Below, piece after piece: positions 44,906 through 56,175 of a stretch of 64,000 bases of DNA. The first letter of the stretch is position 1. The number at the start of each line of letters is the position of its first letter. Location: assembly GCA_958299035.1 (NCBI GenBank), contig CATQJL010000326.1, forward strand, positions 2,184,232 through 2,248,231, given 5' to 3'. The notes under the pieces were generated by a model that saw only the letters and a program-made list of their open reading frames with translations, did not search any database and had not been told where the DNA came from. This stretch comes from Cylicocyclus nassatus. Lineage: Eukaryota > Nematoda > Chromadorea > Rhabditida > Strongylidae. Made by a program: the position numbers and the translations under genes.

Positions 44906-45715
44906 GATCACTCTATTATAAAAGAATAGCAACGGAAAAGTGAACTTTTTTTGCACCGCCCGTTTTCGTTGCGTGAGCCTGGACACCGTACCCCATTCCC
45001 TTTTGAGTTTGATGAAAAAAAGGCGACTGACGCGCATGAACTGCAGCTGCAACGTGGTCTCTATGGTCTAGTGGCTAAGGGGTGCGACTCTCAGCTGCCA
45101 GACTCGGCTTCGATTCCCCACTCAGAAATTCCCTTTTGCCACTAACGCTGGCTCCAAAAAACAGCTGATTTCTCCACAATCACTCTATTATAAAAGAATA
45201 GCAACGGAAAAGTGAACTTTTTTTGCACCGCCCGTTTTCGTTGCGTGAGCCTGGACACCGTACCCCATTCCCTTTTAGGTTTGATGAAAAAAAGGCGACT
45301 GACGCGCATGAACTGCAGGTGCAACGTGGTCTCTATGGTCTAGTGGCTAAGGGGTGCGACTCTCAGCTGCCAGACTCGGGTTCGATTCCCCACTCAGGAG
45401 TTCCCTTTTGCCACTAACGCTGGCTCCAAAAAACAGCTGATTTCTCCACAATCACTCTATTATAAAAGAATAGCAACGGAAAAGTGAACTTTTTTTGCAC
45501 CGCCCGTTTTCGTTGCGTGAGCCTGGACACCGTACCCCATTCCCTTTTAGGTTTGATGAAAAAAAGGCGACTGACGCGCATGAACTGCAGGTGCAACGTG
45601 GTCTCTATGGTCTAGTGGCTAAGGGGTGCGACTCTCGGCTGCCAGACTCGGGTTCGATTCCCCACTCAGGAATTCCTTTTTGCCACTAACGCTGGCTCCA
45701 AAAAACAGCTGATTT
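44906..45715 (+). repeat. Three 272-bp tandem units, each with a tRNA-Glu(CTC)-like sequence
   Basis: Units start at about 44907, 45178 and 45450 (cactctattataaaagaata) and are nearly identical. Each contains TGGTCTAGTGGCTAAGG (Pol III A box) and GGTTCGATTCC (B box; first copy GCTTCGATTCC) spaced as in a tRNA. Placing T54 at the B box puts CTC at the anticodon. D and T stems partly pair; the acceptor stem does not. The 'genes' lie at about 45056-45130, 45328-45402 and 45600-45674. Best read as tRNA-derived (SINE-like) tandem repeats, not working tRNAs. Confidence 0.75.
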
Positions 45716-46368
45716 CCTCAGATCCTTATATAAACAGATCCTTATATATAAAAAGAATCTGTGTCTCAAAATTCAAAGGTACCTCAACTTTAAGACATAT
45801 GTCGCCCTGAAAATGATTGAAATATAAAAATCTAAGAGCATTTTCGCTTAAGAGCTTGTTGTCTTCTTTTTATTGGTACCATTCTCTTCGAACAATCTTC
45901 GATGGTTCGTGAGTTATGAGCGCTCAAAGTTAACGTATCGGTCAAAAACGCTGCTGCTTCTTGAATGGTATTTTTTCGTGGTTCTGGTAACACACTTATG
46001 AAGTTTCTGCATTTGAGTATTCAAACGCTAGAAGCCTATATAGATGCTTCCAGTCATTTGGTATTATAAGTCGTTATGGAAGTAATCAAAGTACAGTCTA
46101 GAATTTTCCGAAAGGGCTGCTGCAGAGCGACGACTATTGGAATAAGTTTTATGGATAAAATGCCAGGAGCACGTATCGTGGACGAATTGCATTACTCTAA
46201 CTTTACAAGCAAAAAAGGTTTCGTTTCCTTCTTTTGCTTAGACTAAATGCGCCATATATGTGGCGTGCTCCGCGACAAATATAAACTATGTTCATTTCAA
46301 GTACGCCAACTTAATCGCAATTTCAAACAGCGTGGGCGATAAAGAAAAGAAAATACTGTAGGAGATCA
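45716..46368. other. No gene recognised
   Basis: AT-rich spacer. A short duplication of cagatccttatata lies at 45718-45746. Nothing else is supported. Confidence 0.4.
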
Positions 46369-46370
46369 TA

Positions 46371-47224
46371 TTAGGTTGGCACGAAAGTTCTTGCGTAATT
46401 CAAATAAAATTCAATAACTTTCTAAAGACTAAACCTAAATTCACAATCTTGTATGCTAAAAATATTAGAAGTCTTACGCTTCATGATGGATGTTTAAGCA
46501 TAAGATTCCGTGAGCTGGACATCAAGAACAAAGCTCTCGAATATGGGGCTTCAAATTTTGCGATTTTGAGTTTGGTGCCAGAAAATCGCAGAGTACCGCT
46601 AGCTAGCCGAAAAAAAATCTGTAGAATTTACTTACACAACAAAAGTCCATATGTTACTTTGGAAGGCTTTGATCTTGCACGGTGAAGCAAAAACAAAAAA
46701 TTCGTGAAGTAAGTCATGTTGCGGAAAAGATCCCCTCATGTCCGCAGTTTTCCAGGGAAAACACTTTTTTATAATCGAGAAAACGTCACAAGGCTCTAAA
46801 TAGGCACTATGTCTAATTTCTGGTTGCAAGCTGTGTTTCTGTGGAGAAGTTAGAGCGATAAGGGGATTTGTCATGTGAAATGAGAATTTTCACAATTTTT
46901 TTATTTTCGCGTTTCCATGCGAGATCAAAGCCTGCTAGAACAACGTATGGACTTTAGCTGTGTAAGCAAATTCTACAGATTTTTTTCGGCTAGCTAGCGG
47001 CACTCTGCGATTTTCTGGCACCAAACTCAAAATCGCAAAATTTGAAGCGCCTATTCGCGAGCTTCGTTCTTGATGTCCAGCTCACGGAATCTTACGCTTG
47101 AACGTCCATCATGAAGCGTAAGACTTCTAATATTTTTAGCATACAAGATTGTGAATTTAGGTTTAGTCTTTGAAAAGTCATTGAATTTTGTTTGAATTAC
47201 GCAAGAACTTTCGTGCCAACCTAA
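46371..47224. mobile_element. Mariner-type palindromic MITE, TA duplication
   Basis: Starts TTAGGTTGGCACGAAAGTTC and ends with the reverse complement GAACTTTCGTGCCAACCTAA. TA flanks both sides (46369-46370 and 47225-47226). Arms pair for roughly 200-250 bp. No transposase motif (D,D34D) is seen, so this is a non-autonomous Tc1/mariner derivative. Confidence 0.85.
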
Positions 47225-47244
47225 TATTATATTGAAAATGAGTA

Positions 47245-47444
47245 CCCTATTTTCAGGTGTATAAGCCGCACCCTTTTTGCTCTAAAGGCGAACACGCCAA
47301 AGGACTGACTGTCATCATGGAACGCGTTATGGGAGAGCAATATGCGGTAAGGCGAGCGCTTTGCGAGACATATGCGCGGCGGCACGCCTGGGTCTGCTCG
47401 CGTTTAGAGCAAAAATGGTGCGGCTTATACACCTGAAAATAGGG
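47245..47444. mobile_element. 200-bp MITE with 40-bp inverted ends, TA duplication
   Basis: CCCTATTTTCAGGTGTATAA at 47245 is mirrored by TTATACACCTGAAAATAGGG ending at 47444, and pairing continues into gccgcacc and ttttgctctaaa. TA flanks both ends (47243-47244, 47445-47446). Confidence 0.9.
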
Positions 47445-49229
47445 TAGTTTGACACTAGGGTTAAATTCTAACATTCACTTCTTCCTTAACTGAACTTCAG
47501 CGATCACACACCTATCCGTAAACTGCCATTAACTGAATGAGAAAAACCAAGGAGAATGCGTCAGATCAAACGCGCCTTAATAGTAGATAACCTTTACGCC
47601 TTCGCTTAGGTTAAAAGCGCCACAGAAGCACGCCATGAAGATCCCCGACTTGTGCATCTACAGATGAGCGCGAACTGCGCGTAAAAGCGATCGCCGCGCG
47701 TATTATCCATTTGTTACTTATCGGCTGCAGCACTGCATGCTTCGAATAAAGAAGAGAGAACTTCTAGAAAAAAGGAGCCTCGCGTTTTGGCATAAGAATT
47801 TTGGAAAATAAGGTGTTTATAGTCTACCCCAATCCTAACCAGGCCAAAATCGGCATGGCGGGAGTCCGCGCCGCGAGGGTTTCGCGCCACATCTGCGGCT
47901 AGCTAGTCTGCTCTCTCCTCGATCTGTTCACTCTCTGCGACAGCGCGCGTATGCAGCGCAATCCCCTAGCGCTGCGAGCGTGCAAATTCAGCCGACGGTT
48001 CGGCCTGATCCCGATTGGGGCAGACTGTACTTGGATTGGATTTGCTCAGATATTTGCCGGGGCAGGCGGCTAGTGAATTTTAAGCAAGCGGGCACCGGAA
48101 AAATAGTTTGCTGATTTCTTCCGGTCCGCTTGCAGCAATCTGCAATAATTTTGCGAATTTTTGGACGAACGCTCGGAGAACTATCGCGGTCTTTCCGTGG
48201 ATAAGTTGCGGCACAGTAGCCGCATTCTCGCAATTTGCAAAATTGTTGGGGACGCACGGTCCTTTGTGGAGGACCGCACTGCTCAAGGTGCCTTCCGTTG
48301 GAAGGAGGTATCCCAAGACTGGCTAATCAAACCATCGATGACACCTCTGCTACATAGAGTCTCACCTTTTCTCGCGTAAGCCCGAAACTGCGTAAAAAGA
48401 GTCCGAGCGCTGAAAGTTTGGCCAGCACTCGCTGAAAGAAATTATTTGCCAAGCGCTTGCAGAAAATGCTGTATTGCTGCCGCTGGCGGAATATGCGACC
48501 GTAAAGGAAGTGCCGCCCGTTGAAGGTTTGGCCACGCCTTAAAATTCTGCTGACCGCTTGCAGAAAAGCGCGAGTTTGCGGAACGCCTGCCCAGGGGATA
48601 ATCTGAGTGCTTGCAGGGAAGTTCGAACGGTGCTATCCTTGTGTCCGCGGCCCAAAATTTGAAAGTCGTGAATTTGGCTGAGATTTGGTCGATGGGGATC
48701 ACAAATATTAATTCTTTTTTCACAAAAATGTCACTTGGCGGGGCAACGGTGGGTGTAAGTAGAAGAGTCAATTCAGTTTTGGCTGAAATTTGGTCTGGGG
48801 ATTTTCTGAGGTGCTAATCACGAATACCATATTCTTTCTGCACTCTGCGAAGGGCTTAGTCCCTGCGGTTTGGCACGAAAGATGAGGGGGACGCTGTGAG
48901 CACACTGACTAGAAGTACACTGAAGGAGGAGGAGGATACTGTGACTTTCTTCAGTAAGCTTTTTAAAAAAGGGGTTTTGCAGACGGGACAGTTTCTTGAT
49001 TAACGGAGAAAAAGTGGACAACTTCACTATGGAGTTTTAGAGGGAAAAACTTAGTGCATTTTGGCTAAGAATTTGGGAAAGGAGAACGGATATTTTAAGG
49101 CTAGAGTGATGAGGAGATTAAGCTCTTGTGGAAGACAGTCTTTCCACTGGCGGTCTCCAGCGCTATCCTGATTTTGACTTGTCTCAGCGTCAGCACGCCG
49201 CAAATCTTTCTTCCGTCTGCTTTGCTTAG
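47445..49229. other. Repeat-rich, no gene recognised
   Basis: The stretch 48650-49260 shares scattered blocks with 59280-59650 (gaaatttggtct...gctaatcacga, ttgcttaggcaaa, gtggtcctgt), so a dispersed decayed repeat family is present. Short GC-rich open frames at 47988-48380 have no domain. Confidence 0.4.
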
Positions 49230-49903
49230 GCAAAAGCACCGCAGGGTGTTCCGCGCGCGATAGTGGTCCTGTGTGGAAAGCAGTACGGACGCGAATCGTC
49301 CACCCTCCTCTAATGCTTTGACGGAAAAAGCTGCTAAAGCTTGAGAAAATTTTACACCGAAAAAAACGTACAGTATATCAGCTAAGCAAAGCCACAGAAA
49401 AGAGAGCTACGTGAAGGATGCTGTACGAGAGAGTCTAGAGGAAAAGCGCGAGCTGTAAGGTGTGCGTTTCTATTCTGGAGAATGAGCTTCACTAAACGCG
49501 ACATCTTTCTTGACTCCAAACATTCTTCTGCAAGCAGTCGTACTTTCGTTATTAAAACTACATGCGCACCATGCCTTTCCAGTAGAACTTTTCAATCAAA
49601 ACATCACTAGATAAAGTTTATTAGCTTTTACGGCATTGAAAAAGTGTTATACGACGCTTTGGTGACTCAATACAACATTTCTCACACCTGCTAGCCATTG
49701 GGCCGCTAGTTTTGTTAAAAAGTTACTAGCGAGATGCCGTCGGTCACCGCGTGCTGTGTGCAAGCTCACATATCAAGTTACAAATGGCTTGACGATTTGT
49801 GTATCATCATTCAGAATATGTGCTCGTAATCGTTCATACTAAAGTTTAAACGGGATGTTGTATTGTGCATATCATGTAATATACGTGGTATCTCACGTTT
49901 TAG

Positions 49904-52413
49904 GTCGAGCTGGACCTCATATGGAAGCGGCAGAATCGAGTTGCACCCCTTCGGTTGATGCTTCCGTTCCAAATGTAAGTTTCCATCTCGTGATTGCTTT
50001 TTAGCTCATTCAGCTTTATAAAAATTATATCTTGGAAACTCGCTTTGCCTCAGCTATTGAAAATTTGTCGTATTCCACTGACTAGACCTGCAGATCTATG
50101 GAATAAGTTGTCGCCAAATATGTGGATCCACTCTTTTGCCATATCATATACACGTGCGTTGTGTTTGTCGTTATGTTGGTCTTACTAATGCTTTGAACAC
50201 ATTGAACTTTCGTCAAACAATTCCTCATTATCTAGGGAAGTGGCATATTTATCGCTTTGTATTCTACATCTGAAAGTAATTTTGTGTTGTGATGTAAACT
50301 TTTACATGGAAGTTTTTGAATTAGGAAAAGTTACATAGTCAGTTCCATATAGTTCTGAGTATTACTTGCATATAGACCGTCATTGTTTTAAGCCTTTCCA
50401 ACGCATAATAGTTTTTTTCGGAATTGGTGTGGCAAGCCTCATAGCGATAAGGCGTATCAGGAAAACGGCTGTTGATCTCATCTTGCAGCTTTGTCTTCTA
50501 TCTTGAAACTCTTGGGAACTATAATAAATGCAAAGCAGCAAAATATCTGTTTGTCAGTCATTTGAATTAAAGGAAGGTTTTTGAAGTAACTCGGCGTTCA
50601 TGCAATTGTTTTGCTGCCCATTTTTACTATGTGACATACAGCTTTATGCTTTCCCAACTCTGGAGAATGTATATTTTTAAGGCATGTGAATTGAAGCGGC
50701 GTCGTGTGAGTCGTGGGAATGACGAAAGCCCATTCGGCAGCACTTCTCCAGAGGTTAGAATTAACTTGTGGCGCTTGCAATTTGTCGGCTCTTTGTCTCT
50801 AGCATACACATAGCTTCATTCCAGCTTGTGTCCACGTTGCCACTGAAAACACTATCTGTAGAACGGCCTGCGCGTGCTGCAAGTTCGTCTCCACATTTCA
50901 CCAACTATCGAGAAAATCGCGATGAGGAGTTTAACCTCGATCGAAGCAGGTGCGATTATTTTGTGTTTTTGTTTTTTGAAAATTTTTACACCGTATGCAT
51001 TCCGAATGCAATGCTTAAAAAACGGTATTCGAGAGCCATCATAGTTTAACTGCAGCTCGATCGCTCTCTTGTAACTCAAAGACTAAGCCCATATCTAGAT
51101 AACATCTTCATCGTTGTTAGCGCCTATGGTACCCTTAGAAATGGCATTGCTATCGAATTGTGCATTGATTCACCCATGTTGAATTTTTTGGACATAAATA
51201 CCCGGAGGTCTTCTCTTTGTTAGAGGAATTCTCATCGTCCTTTTTGGATTGCACACATTAAACCTTTCCACTGATATTTGGCACACAATAATGTAATCTA
51301 TATAATACTCTTGTCAAATCTATCAGCACGGGGGGAGGGGGGGGGGGTTCAGAGGGCTCTGTGCTCAAAAGGTGGCTGGGAAGGTTGAAGGTTTGAGGAA
51401 TTGTTATAGAAGACTGCTCGTCTCTATAAGCACCACGTCTAGTCTGACCATGCAGCATTGCTTACGTCGAGAATTTGCCTCAACTCGGCTTGGGGTTTTG
51501 CGCGTTTCTCGGAAAAGTTCGTGTTTTCCCTCCATAGGAGACGCTCGGCAACGCTCGGCGCAGTGTTATGAGTTAAGGGTTCCGAACGACAGTCTTCAAC
51601 CTCGGCGGGAATAGCACCATTCATTCAACTTGAATGAATGTTTTGAGAAACGCTGTTTTTGTCATTTTCGAGCTCCCCAAGGTAACTAGATTTTAGGGAA
51701 ATTCGCACATATCTTTTTCGTAGTTGTCATCATATCACTTCGCAAAGTTTGCATAGTTTGTTCGCTGATGTACCTGTTTTGAGCAAGATGTGGCTTGCAT
51801 TCTGTCTTTTCATTGTCTCTAACATGTTTGGCAAGTCAAGGCTGTGCTCGAAGCTCATATGTAAAGCGCTGCCGGGGTTCATAACAAAATCGTTTCTGGT
51901 CGAAGACCATATACATACAAATAATCGTAGTCTTTCACTCCAGATGATTGATATGTTATTTTGCACGTCTTTACATTGCTTTTCGCCAAATTTGCGGTTA
52001 GAACTGCGTCAATTGCAAAGATTTGCATTCGACAGAATTTGCACCGTCTCTGATTAGTGTACTCACTTCGCTACCACTCACATAATTTAGACCCTTGCGG
52101 GCATCCGTAGGACATGGATGTGCGGGCAGTCGACCTACGTTGAGCCATGGATTTGCGTCTACACCACGTGTCTCTTCGTCGTACCGTACACGTGAGCCTC
52201 GGTATCCGTCGCCTTCGGACTTCCTTTCGCATTCGTTTCTCAAACAAGCTGTTATTTTTGATGTGAGTTCTAGTGCTGATTATCCGCATGAGTTATTATG
52301 TTAAGAATAGCCAAACCGCAAATTTTTTACTGGCATCTTCTCAGCAGATTTCCATTTCATTCCCAGCCACCTGGAATATGGAAAGAAATACATGCTCATC
52401 GAACGATCTGTAG
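49904..52413 (+). CDS. Unrecognised basic, Ser/Pro/Arg-rich protein, five exons
   Basis: Exon 1 is 49904-49974, with ATG at 49921, 17 nt after a TTTTAG acceptor that looks like an SL trans-splice site. It reads MEAAESSCTPSVDASVPN. Exon 2 is 50682-50753 (CELKRRRVSRG), exon 3 50825-50949, exon 4 52091-52262 and exon 5 from 52306 to TAG at 52411-52413. All phases fit (0,0,2,0). The predicted protein of about 177 residues is charged and low-complexity, with a KRRR cluster resembling a nuclear localisation signal, and ends TCSSNDL. An alternative is a GT donor at the final TAG (ctGTAGCC) with more exons beyond, perhaps to the exon at 54753-55124. Family not recognised. Confidence 0.55.
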
Positions 52414-53101
52414 CCAGCACATCACTGCATTGTACCTTGTTTTTCTTTCTACTGGAGGGATCTGGAGGGGTCCTTATTAACGTCTTTTCTGAAATATTTC
52501 TACATGCGTGCATTGTGGTGCAGTAAGTTGTTGAGGCTATCTCAGAACCCTGAACCCAACTCTCAATAGAGGTGCCTAGTTTTGTCTTGATCCTTTTTAC
52601 GTCCAGGATATTTTTTTGATTATTTTAATGATGATGGTATGCTAACGTGTGCATTTAATCTCGTCCGGTCATTTTGCAAAAACAGCAAAAATTGTGTTGG
52701 TCCCGAGGTTACAATACTGAAAATACCTGTATTCTTACAAATCTTTTGATTTCTGCAGTATGGTCTGACATCTTGGTTTCTTAGTACGCCAACAACATCT
52801 TTGCGCATAGCCACTACCTACAGTTGTTGGAAGTCTCATCAATACAACGACTGACAGGTTCAAATATTTCTCATTCCTTCTCTGATGCCCATTTGCAGTA
52901 GTTTGTCGTTTTCCATTGTGCTTACCAATTTTTAGCTTGTTTTTTCATGTTTGCATGCATAAAGGCACCCTTCAACTAAAGCTGAAGCTATGGTTTTGAT
53001 GCAGTATAGCAGGCCTTAATGTTGAATTCTTGAAGTCCCGTTGCACAGGGTAGACTCTGAAGCAGCTCCAGATGTAGCTGCTGGGTCACCACGCCTATTA
53101 A
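52414..53101. other. No gene recognised
   Basis: AT-rich, low-complexity spacer between the predicted exon 5 and the AGGCAG element at 53102. Confidence 0.4.
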
Positions 53102-53506
53102 AGGCAGTGTCCGGGCAAAATGGGGGTTCTGAGTTTTGTCTGCCATGTGAAAGTAGCCCCCCTGAGACACAACATCGCGCAACTGCGAGCATAAAACGTT
53201 CGACCTAAAGCAAGAAAAACGATTGCAAATTGGGGAAACTTACGCCTTGGGGCGGGGTCCTCCGAGCTGTTTGAATTCCTGCCAGACGGCAGAGTACGTA
53301 TGCCGCCACAGTTAAAAACCGTGCGCTCTTTGCAACCTCTGCGTCTTAGCCTGGCGGGGATCCCCAAATTTCGAAATGTGAGGACTTGGAAAATGCATGT
53401 TCTCGCCGTTTTGGCGCCTTCTGATGTGGATTTTCGGATTCAGCGTTGCGGATAACCCCAGATAAGTTGATTTTTTAGAAGTCGAGTTTCTGCCCGGACA
53501 CTGCCT
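53102..53506. repeat. Inverted-repeat element with AGGCAG ends, TTAA duplication
   Basis: Starts AGGCAGTGTCCGGGCAAAA, ends CTGCCCGGACACTGCCT, with TTAA at 53098-53101 and 53507-53510. Its ends are nearly the same as those of the element at 20564-21008, while the interior differs. Confidence 0.8.
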
Positions 53507-53763
53507 TTAACGTGGGTGGATTGAAGGCAGTGAGCCGGACCTAGACTTCGTGGCGCCCAGAATTGTCGAAGGTCAAATTCATTATGAGAAACAAATTTTC
53601 ACCTCTAGGTATTCTAGAGTTCGGTTTCGTAGCACCATCTACGGTTATGGACGTGGCGACCCAGCAGCATCCACGTTGTGGGTCGATTTTTCCGCTTAGG
53701 ATTACAGCTTTTGCAGAGGAATGGCAATGTTAGGGACCTCGTGTGCTACATAATCACCAACTC

Positions 53764-54653
53764 AAGGCAGCGTCCAGGCTCTAGAACATGGGGGTCTCAT
53801 GATTTGAGGGCCCTAACTAAGCCTTTGTGGCAGCTCAGGTAGTGCTCTAACGGCTGACAAATCCCCCTCGAAGATGGACCCCAGGACCGTATTTCGCATG
53901 GACTCATGGTGCGACGCGCGGATCCTCGCGCGAAAGTGCCATGAATCCATGCGCATACGATATTGGGGGTCCAGTTTGGAGGCGAGTTTCTCACAAGAGA
54001 ATGGTCAGAAGTCGAAGTAGCCAATCCAAGCAAGCTGCGTACTCTTCGATGCAGCATTCAAAGCTGATTTCGAATCTACGCTCCTTGTCTGCTTAGGGCC
54101 TTTATGGACGAAGTTGTGAGCAGTTTTAGTGCGAGAAAATCTTACATAGAAATTGCGAAGTTTGGCACATTGTTGCAATTTCAGCTCACCTTTAGGCTCT
54201 AAGAGTATAAAGTAACCTAGCTGCATGTTTTGGTACAGTATTAAGTCGAGCATGGCTGTGTTACTGCCAAGTTTGCTCTTTGCTTATACGATTTCTCAAC
54301 AAAATAAGGGCAACGGCTGATAACTTCGCCCACATGGGCGCTAAGCAGATATGGAATACAGATTCGAAGTCAGCGTCTTATACTGCATCTAATGGTATGC
54401 AGCTTGCTTGAATTGGCCACTTCGATTCTTGAGGCACGCGCCATATTTGATCCGCTTGATCCGCTTCGTTATTGGTCAATCCAGTGAACTGACCAATAGC
54501 GAAGCGTATCAAGTATGGCGGGTGCCTAACCATTCTCTTCTCAGCCGTTAGTGAGTCACCTGCACTGCCGCTTGGGCAGTGCCTCAAATTGGGCCCCAAA
54601 ATTACCTTCCACGTAAAATCGCCATAGGTCCAGATCTGCCTGGACGCTGCCTT
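53764..54653. repeat. Inverted-repeat element with AAGGCAGCGTCCAGG ends and nested palindrome
   Basis: Left end AAGGCAGCGTCCAGGC and right end GCCTGGACGCTGCCTT pair. Subterminal blocks resemble the element at 56176-56541 (actgcccaagcggcag type). A second palindrome at 54004-54440 sits inside. Confidence 0.7.
54004..54440. repeat. Nested inverted repeat related to the 478 and 61316 elements
   Basis: Arms gaagtcgaagtagccaatcc and ggccacttcgattcttg, aagcaagctgc and gcagcttgctt, and the core gctgatttcgaatct pair inversely. The core (CTGATTYCRAATCTR) is shared with 478-930 and 61316-61768. Confidence 0.65.
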
Positions 54654-54752
54654 CAGCTGAGTTTTTCTTCGTTTTCCGCCGTAAACACGGTCACACACAT
54701 TTCATAGCTTCTTTGTCTCCGTTTTACTGTAGTATTAACTGGAGAAGAGTTT

Positions 54753-55124
54753 TTGGTACGAAATGTAGAAAAATTGCTCATCTTTAGCATCCACATTCAT
54801 GCTGTCACAAGACTACAATTAGTTTCATCGATAAAGATTAGGCAAGCAAGTGTAGTGGAAACCATGACGTCATTTGATAGACTCTCATTTCTTGAAGTTG
54901 GGTTGGCACTGTTTATGTTTACTTTTTATTTTTTATCTGATCAATTCCAGCGAAATGTGCAACTGAAAAAGTTTCTGGAGGGTGGACTTTGGACTCGTTT
55001 ACGCAACGGGAATACACCTCCGCGAACCTCTTCGCCACAATCTGAACCTGTGCCGACAAACAAGCCTGTATCCGAGAGAAAGTCGAAGACAACGAAACGA
55101 AAACGTGATGTGGGTTCTGATTGA
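54753..55124 (+). CDS. Terminal exon of a small single-TM protein
   Basis: The open frame ends TGA at 55122-55124. The likely coding start is an exon after the AG near 54838, or the ATG at 54864 (MTSFDRLSFLEVG). It has one hydrophobic segment (VGLALFMFTFYFL), then DQFQRNVQLKKFLEGG, then a Ser/Pro/Lys-rich tail with KTTKRKRDVGSD. The layout is an N-terminal anchor with a basic tail. It might be the 3' exon of the gene at 49904-52413. Family not recognised. Confidence 0.45.
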   Translation: MVRNVEKLLIFSIHIHAVTRLQLVSSIKIRQASVVETMTSFDRLSFLEVGLALFMFTFYFLSDQFQRNVQLKKFLEGGLWTRLRNGNTPPRTSSPQSEPVPTNKPVSERKSKTTKRKRDVGSD

Positions 55125-56171
55125 TCTTTTTGCTTCGAATTAATTTTTGTGTTTCTATCCAATGTAACTGTGCCGATCTTCGTGTGAATCTCTTTTCTCT
55201 TTTTGAAATTGTGGTAGAATTAATGCTAAAATTTCTACTGTTAGTTATTTATGACATTTTACACAAACGCATTCATCTTTCAATTGTCATCATAGGAAAA
55301 AACTGCGGAGAAAGAAATCACTTACCAATTTAACCAGGTGATTGCAGCCATGAGTCTTCGGGTTGACTGCTGCTAGCGCCTTCCTTTTTCCATTTTGCTG
55401 GCTCCTTCCGCGTTACATGAATGGCGCATAGTTGTGTTGCTTTGTGTCAATATTCATCTGTAAAATGATGACTAAGTCAGCTCAAGGCATGTGTGTGAGT
55501 TCCCCTCTTAATTTTTGAATCCACCTGCCTCGAGCATTGACCATGATGTCCTCTTCCAAAATCGTTCAGTCATGCGGATTGTAATATATGATAGGTTTCA
55601 AGATAGTGCTATTGTGTAATAGGCTTGTGTGATAGACGTTCTTCCTTCTGCACATAATCTTTTTTATGCGATACTGTAGTGTTCCGAAAATTTACTTTCT
55701 TTTTTTTGCCTTTTTCTCCATACTTTCTTCTCGGTTAGTATTTTCGGTGCCGAATGTTCCGCTTTAGTACTTGTGAGTGATTAGATTGGGCACTCTGCTC
55801 TTGTTCTCTGAACATTTGGCTTGATGACGGGTGCTTCTCTTCACCTCTTGTAAAATCTTCTCGATGTTTTCAAGGTGTCCTTAAATCTGTAAATAGGTTT
55901 GATCTCTGTACTATATTGTTGTGTCGTATTTTGGACATTATATAGCATTTTACTGGTAGTAATCATTTGGTACAATTACGTGGTAAATTTAAATGTCAAA
56001 GAAGATCGTTTATCTAAGAAATTAGCTTATCTGCAATGTAGTTCCTGCATGTTTGTTGATATTTAATAAACTGCTTAGACTCAGTCATGCACAAACACAA
56101 TGTTCTCTTCGCTTGCATACCTTTCAGCTTTCTATTTTTGATTTGATTGTCCTTATTGAGTCCAGCAATAA
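55125..56171. other. No gene recognised
   Basis: T-rich on the plus strand, consistent with 3' UTR and intergenic DNA. No repeat structure noticed. Confidence 0.4.
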
Positions 56172-56175
56172 TTAA

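Larger units (their letters stand above)
44331..49722. repeat. About 500-bp repeats in opposite orientation 5.4 kb apart
   Basis: 44331-44830 and 49230-49722 are diverged reverse complements. Matching blocks include ggtgtgagaaatgttgt-type sequence (44356; reversed at 49676), the gcattaaag/taatgccgtaa-type block, tgcgcatataa against catgcgcacc, agatgtcgcgtt against aacgcgacatct, and gcatcctt(c)cc(c)tagctct. They could be long terminal inverted repeats of one element with other repeats nested inside, or two independent insertions. Confidence 0.6.

Noticed and set aside
45056..45674. Three functional tRNA-Glu genes
   Set aside because: A and B boxes and a CTC position are present, but the acceptor stem does not pair and the D and anticodon stems have mismatches.
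46449..46685. Small protein gene within the mariner-type palindrome
   Set aside because: The frame lies wholly in the inverted arm, and its composition follows from the repeat.
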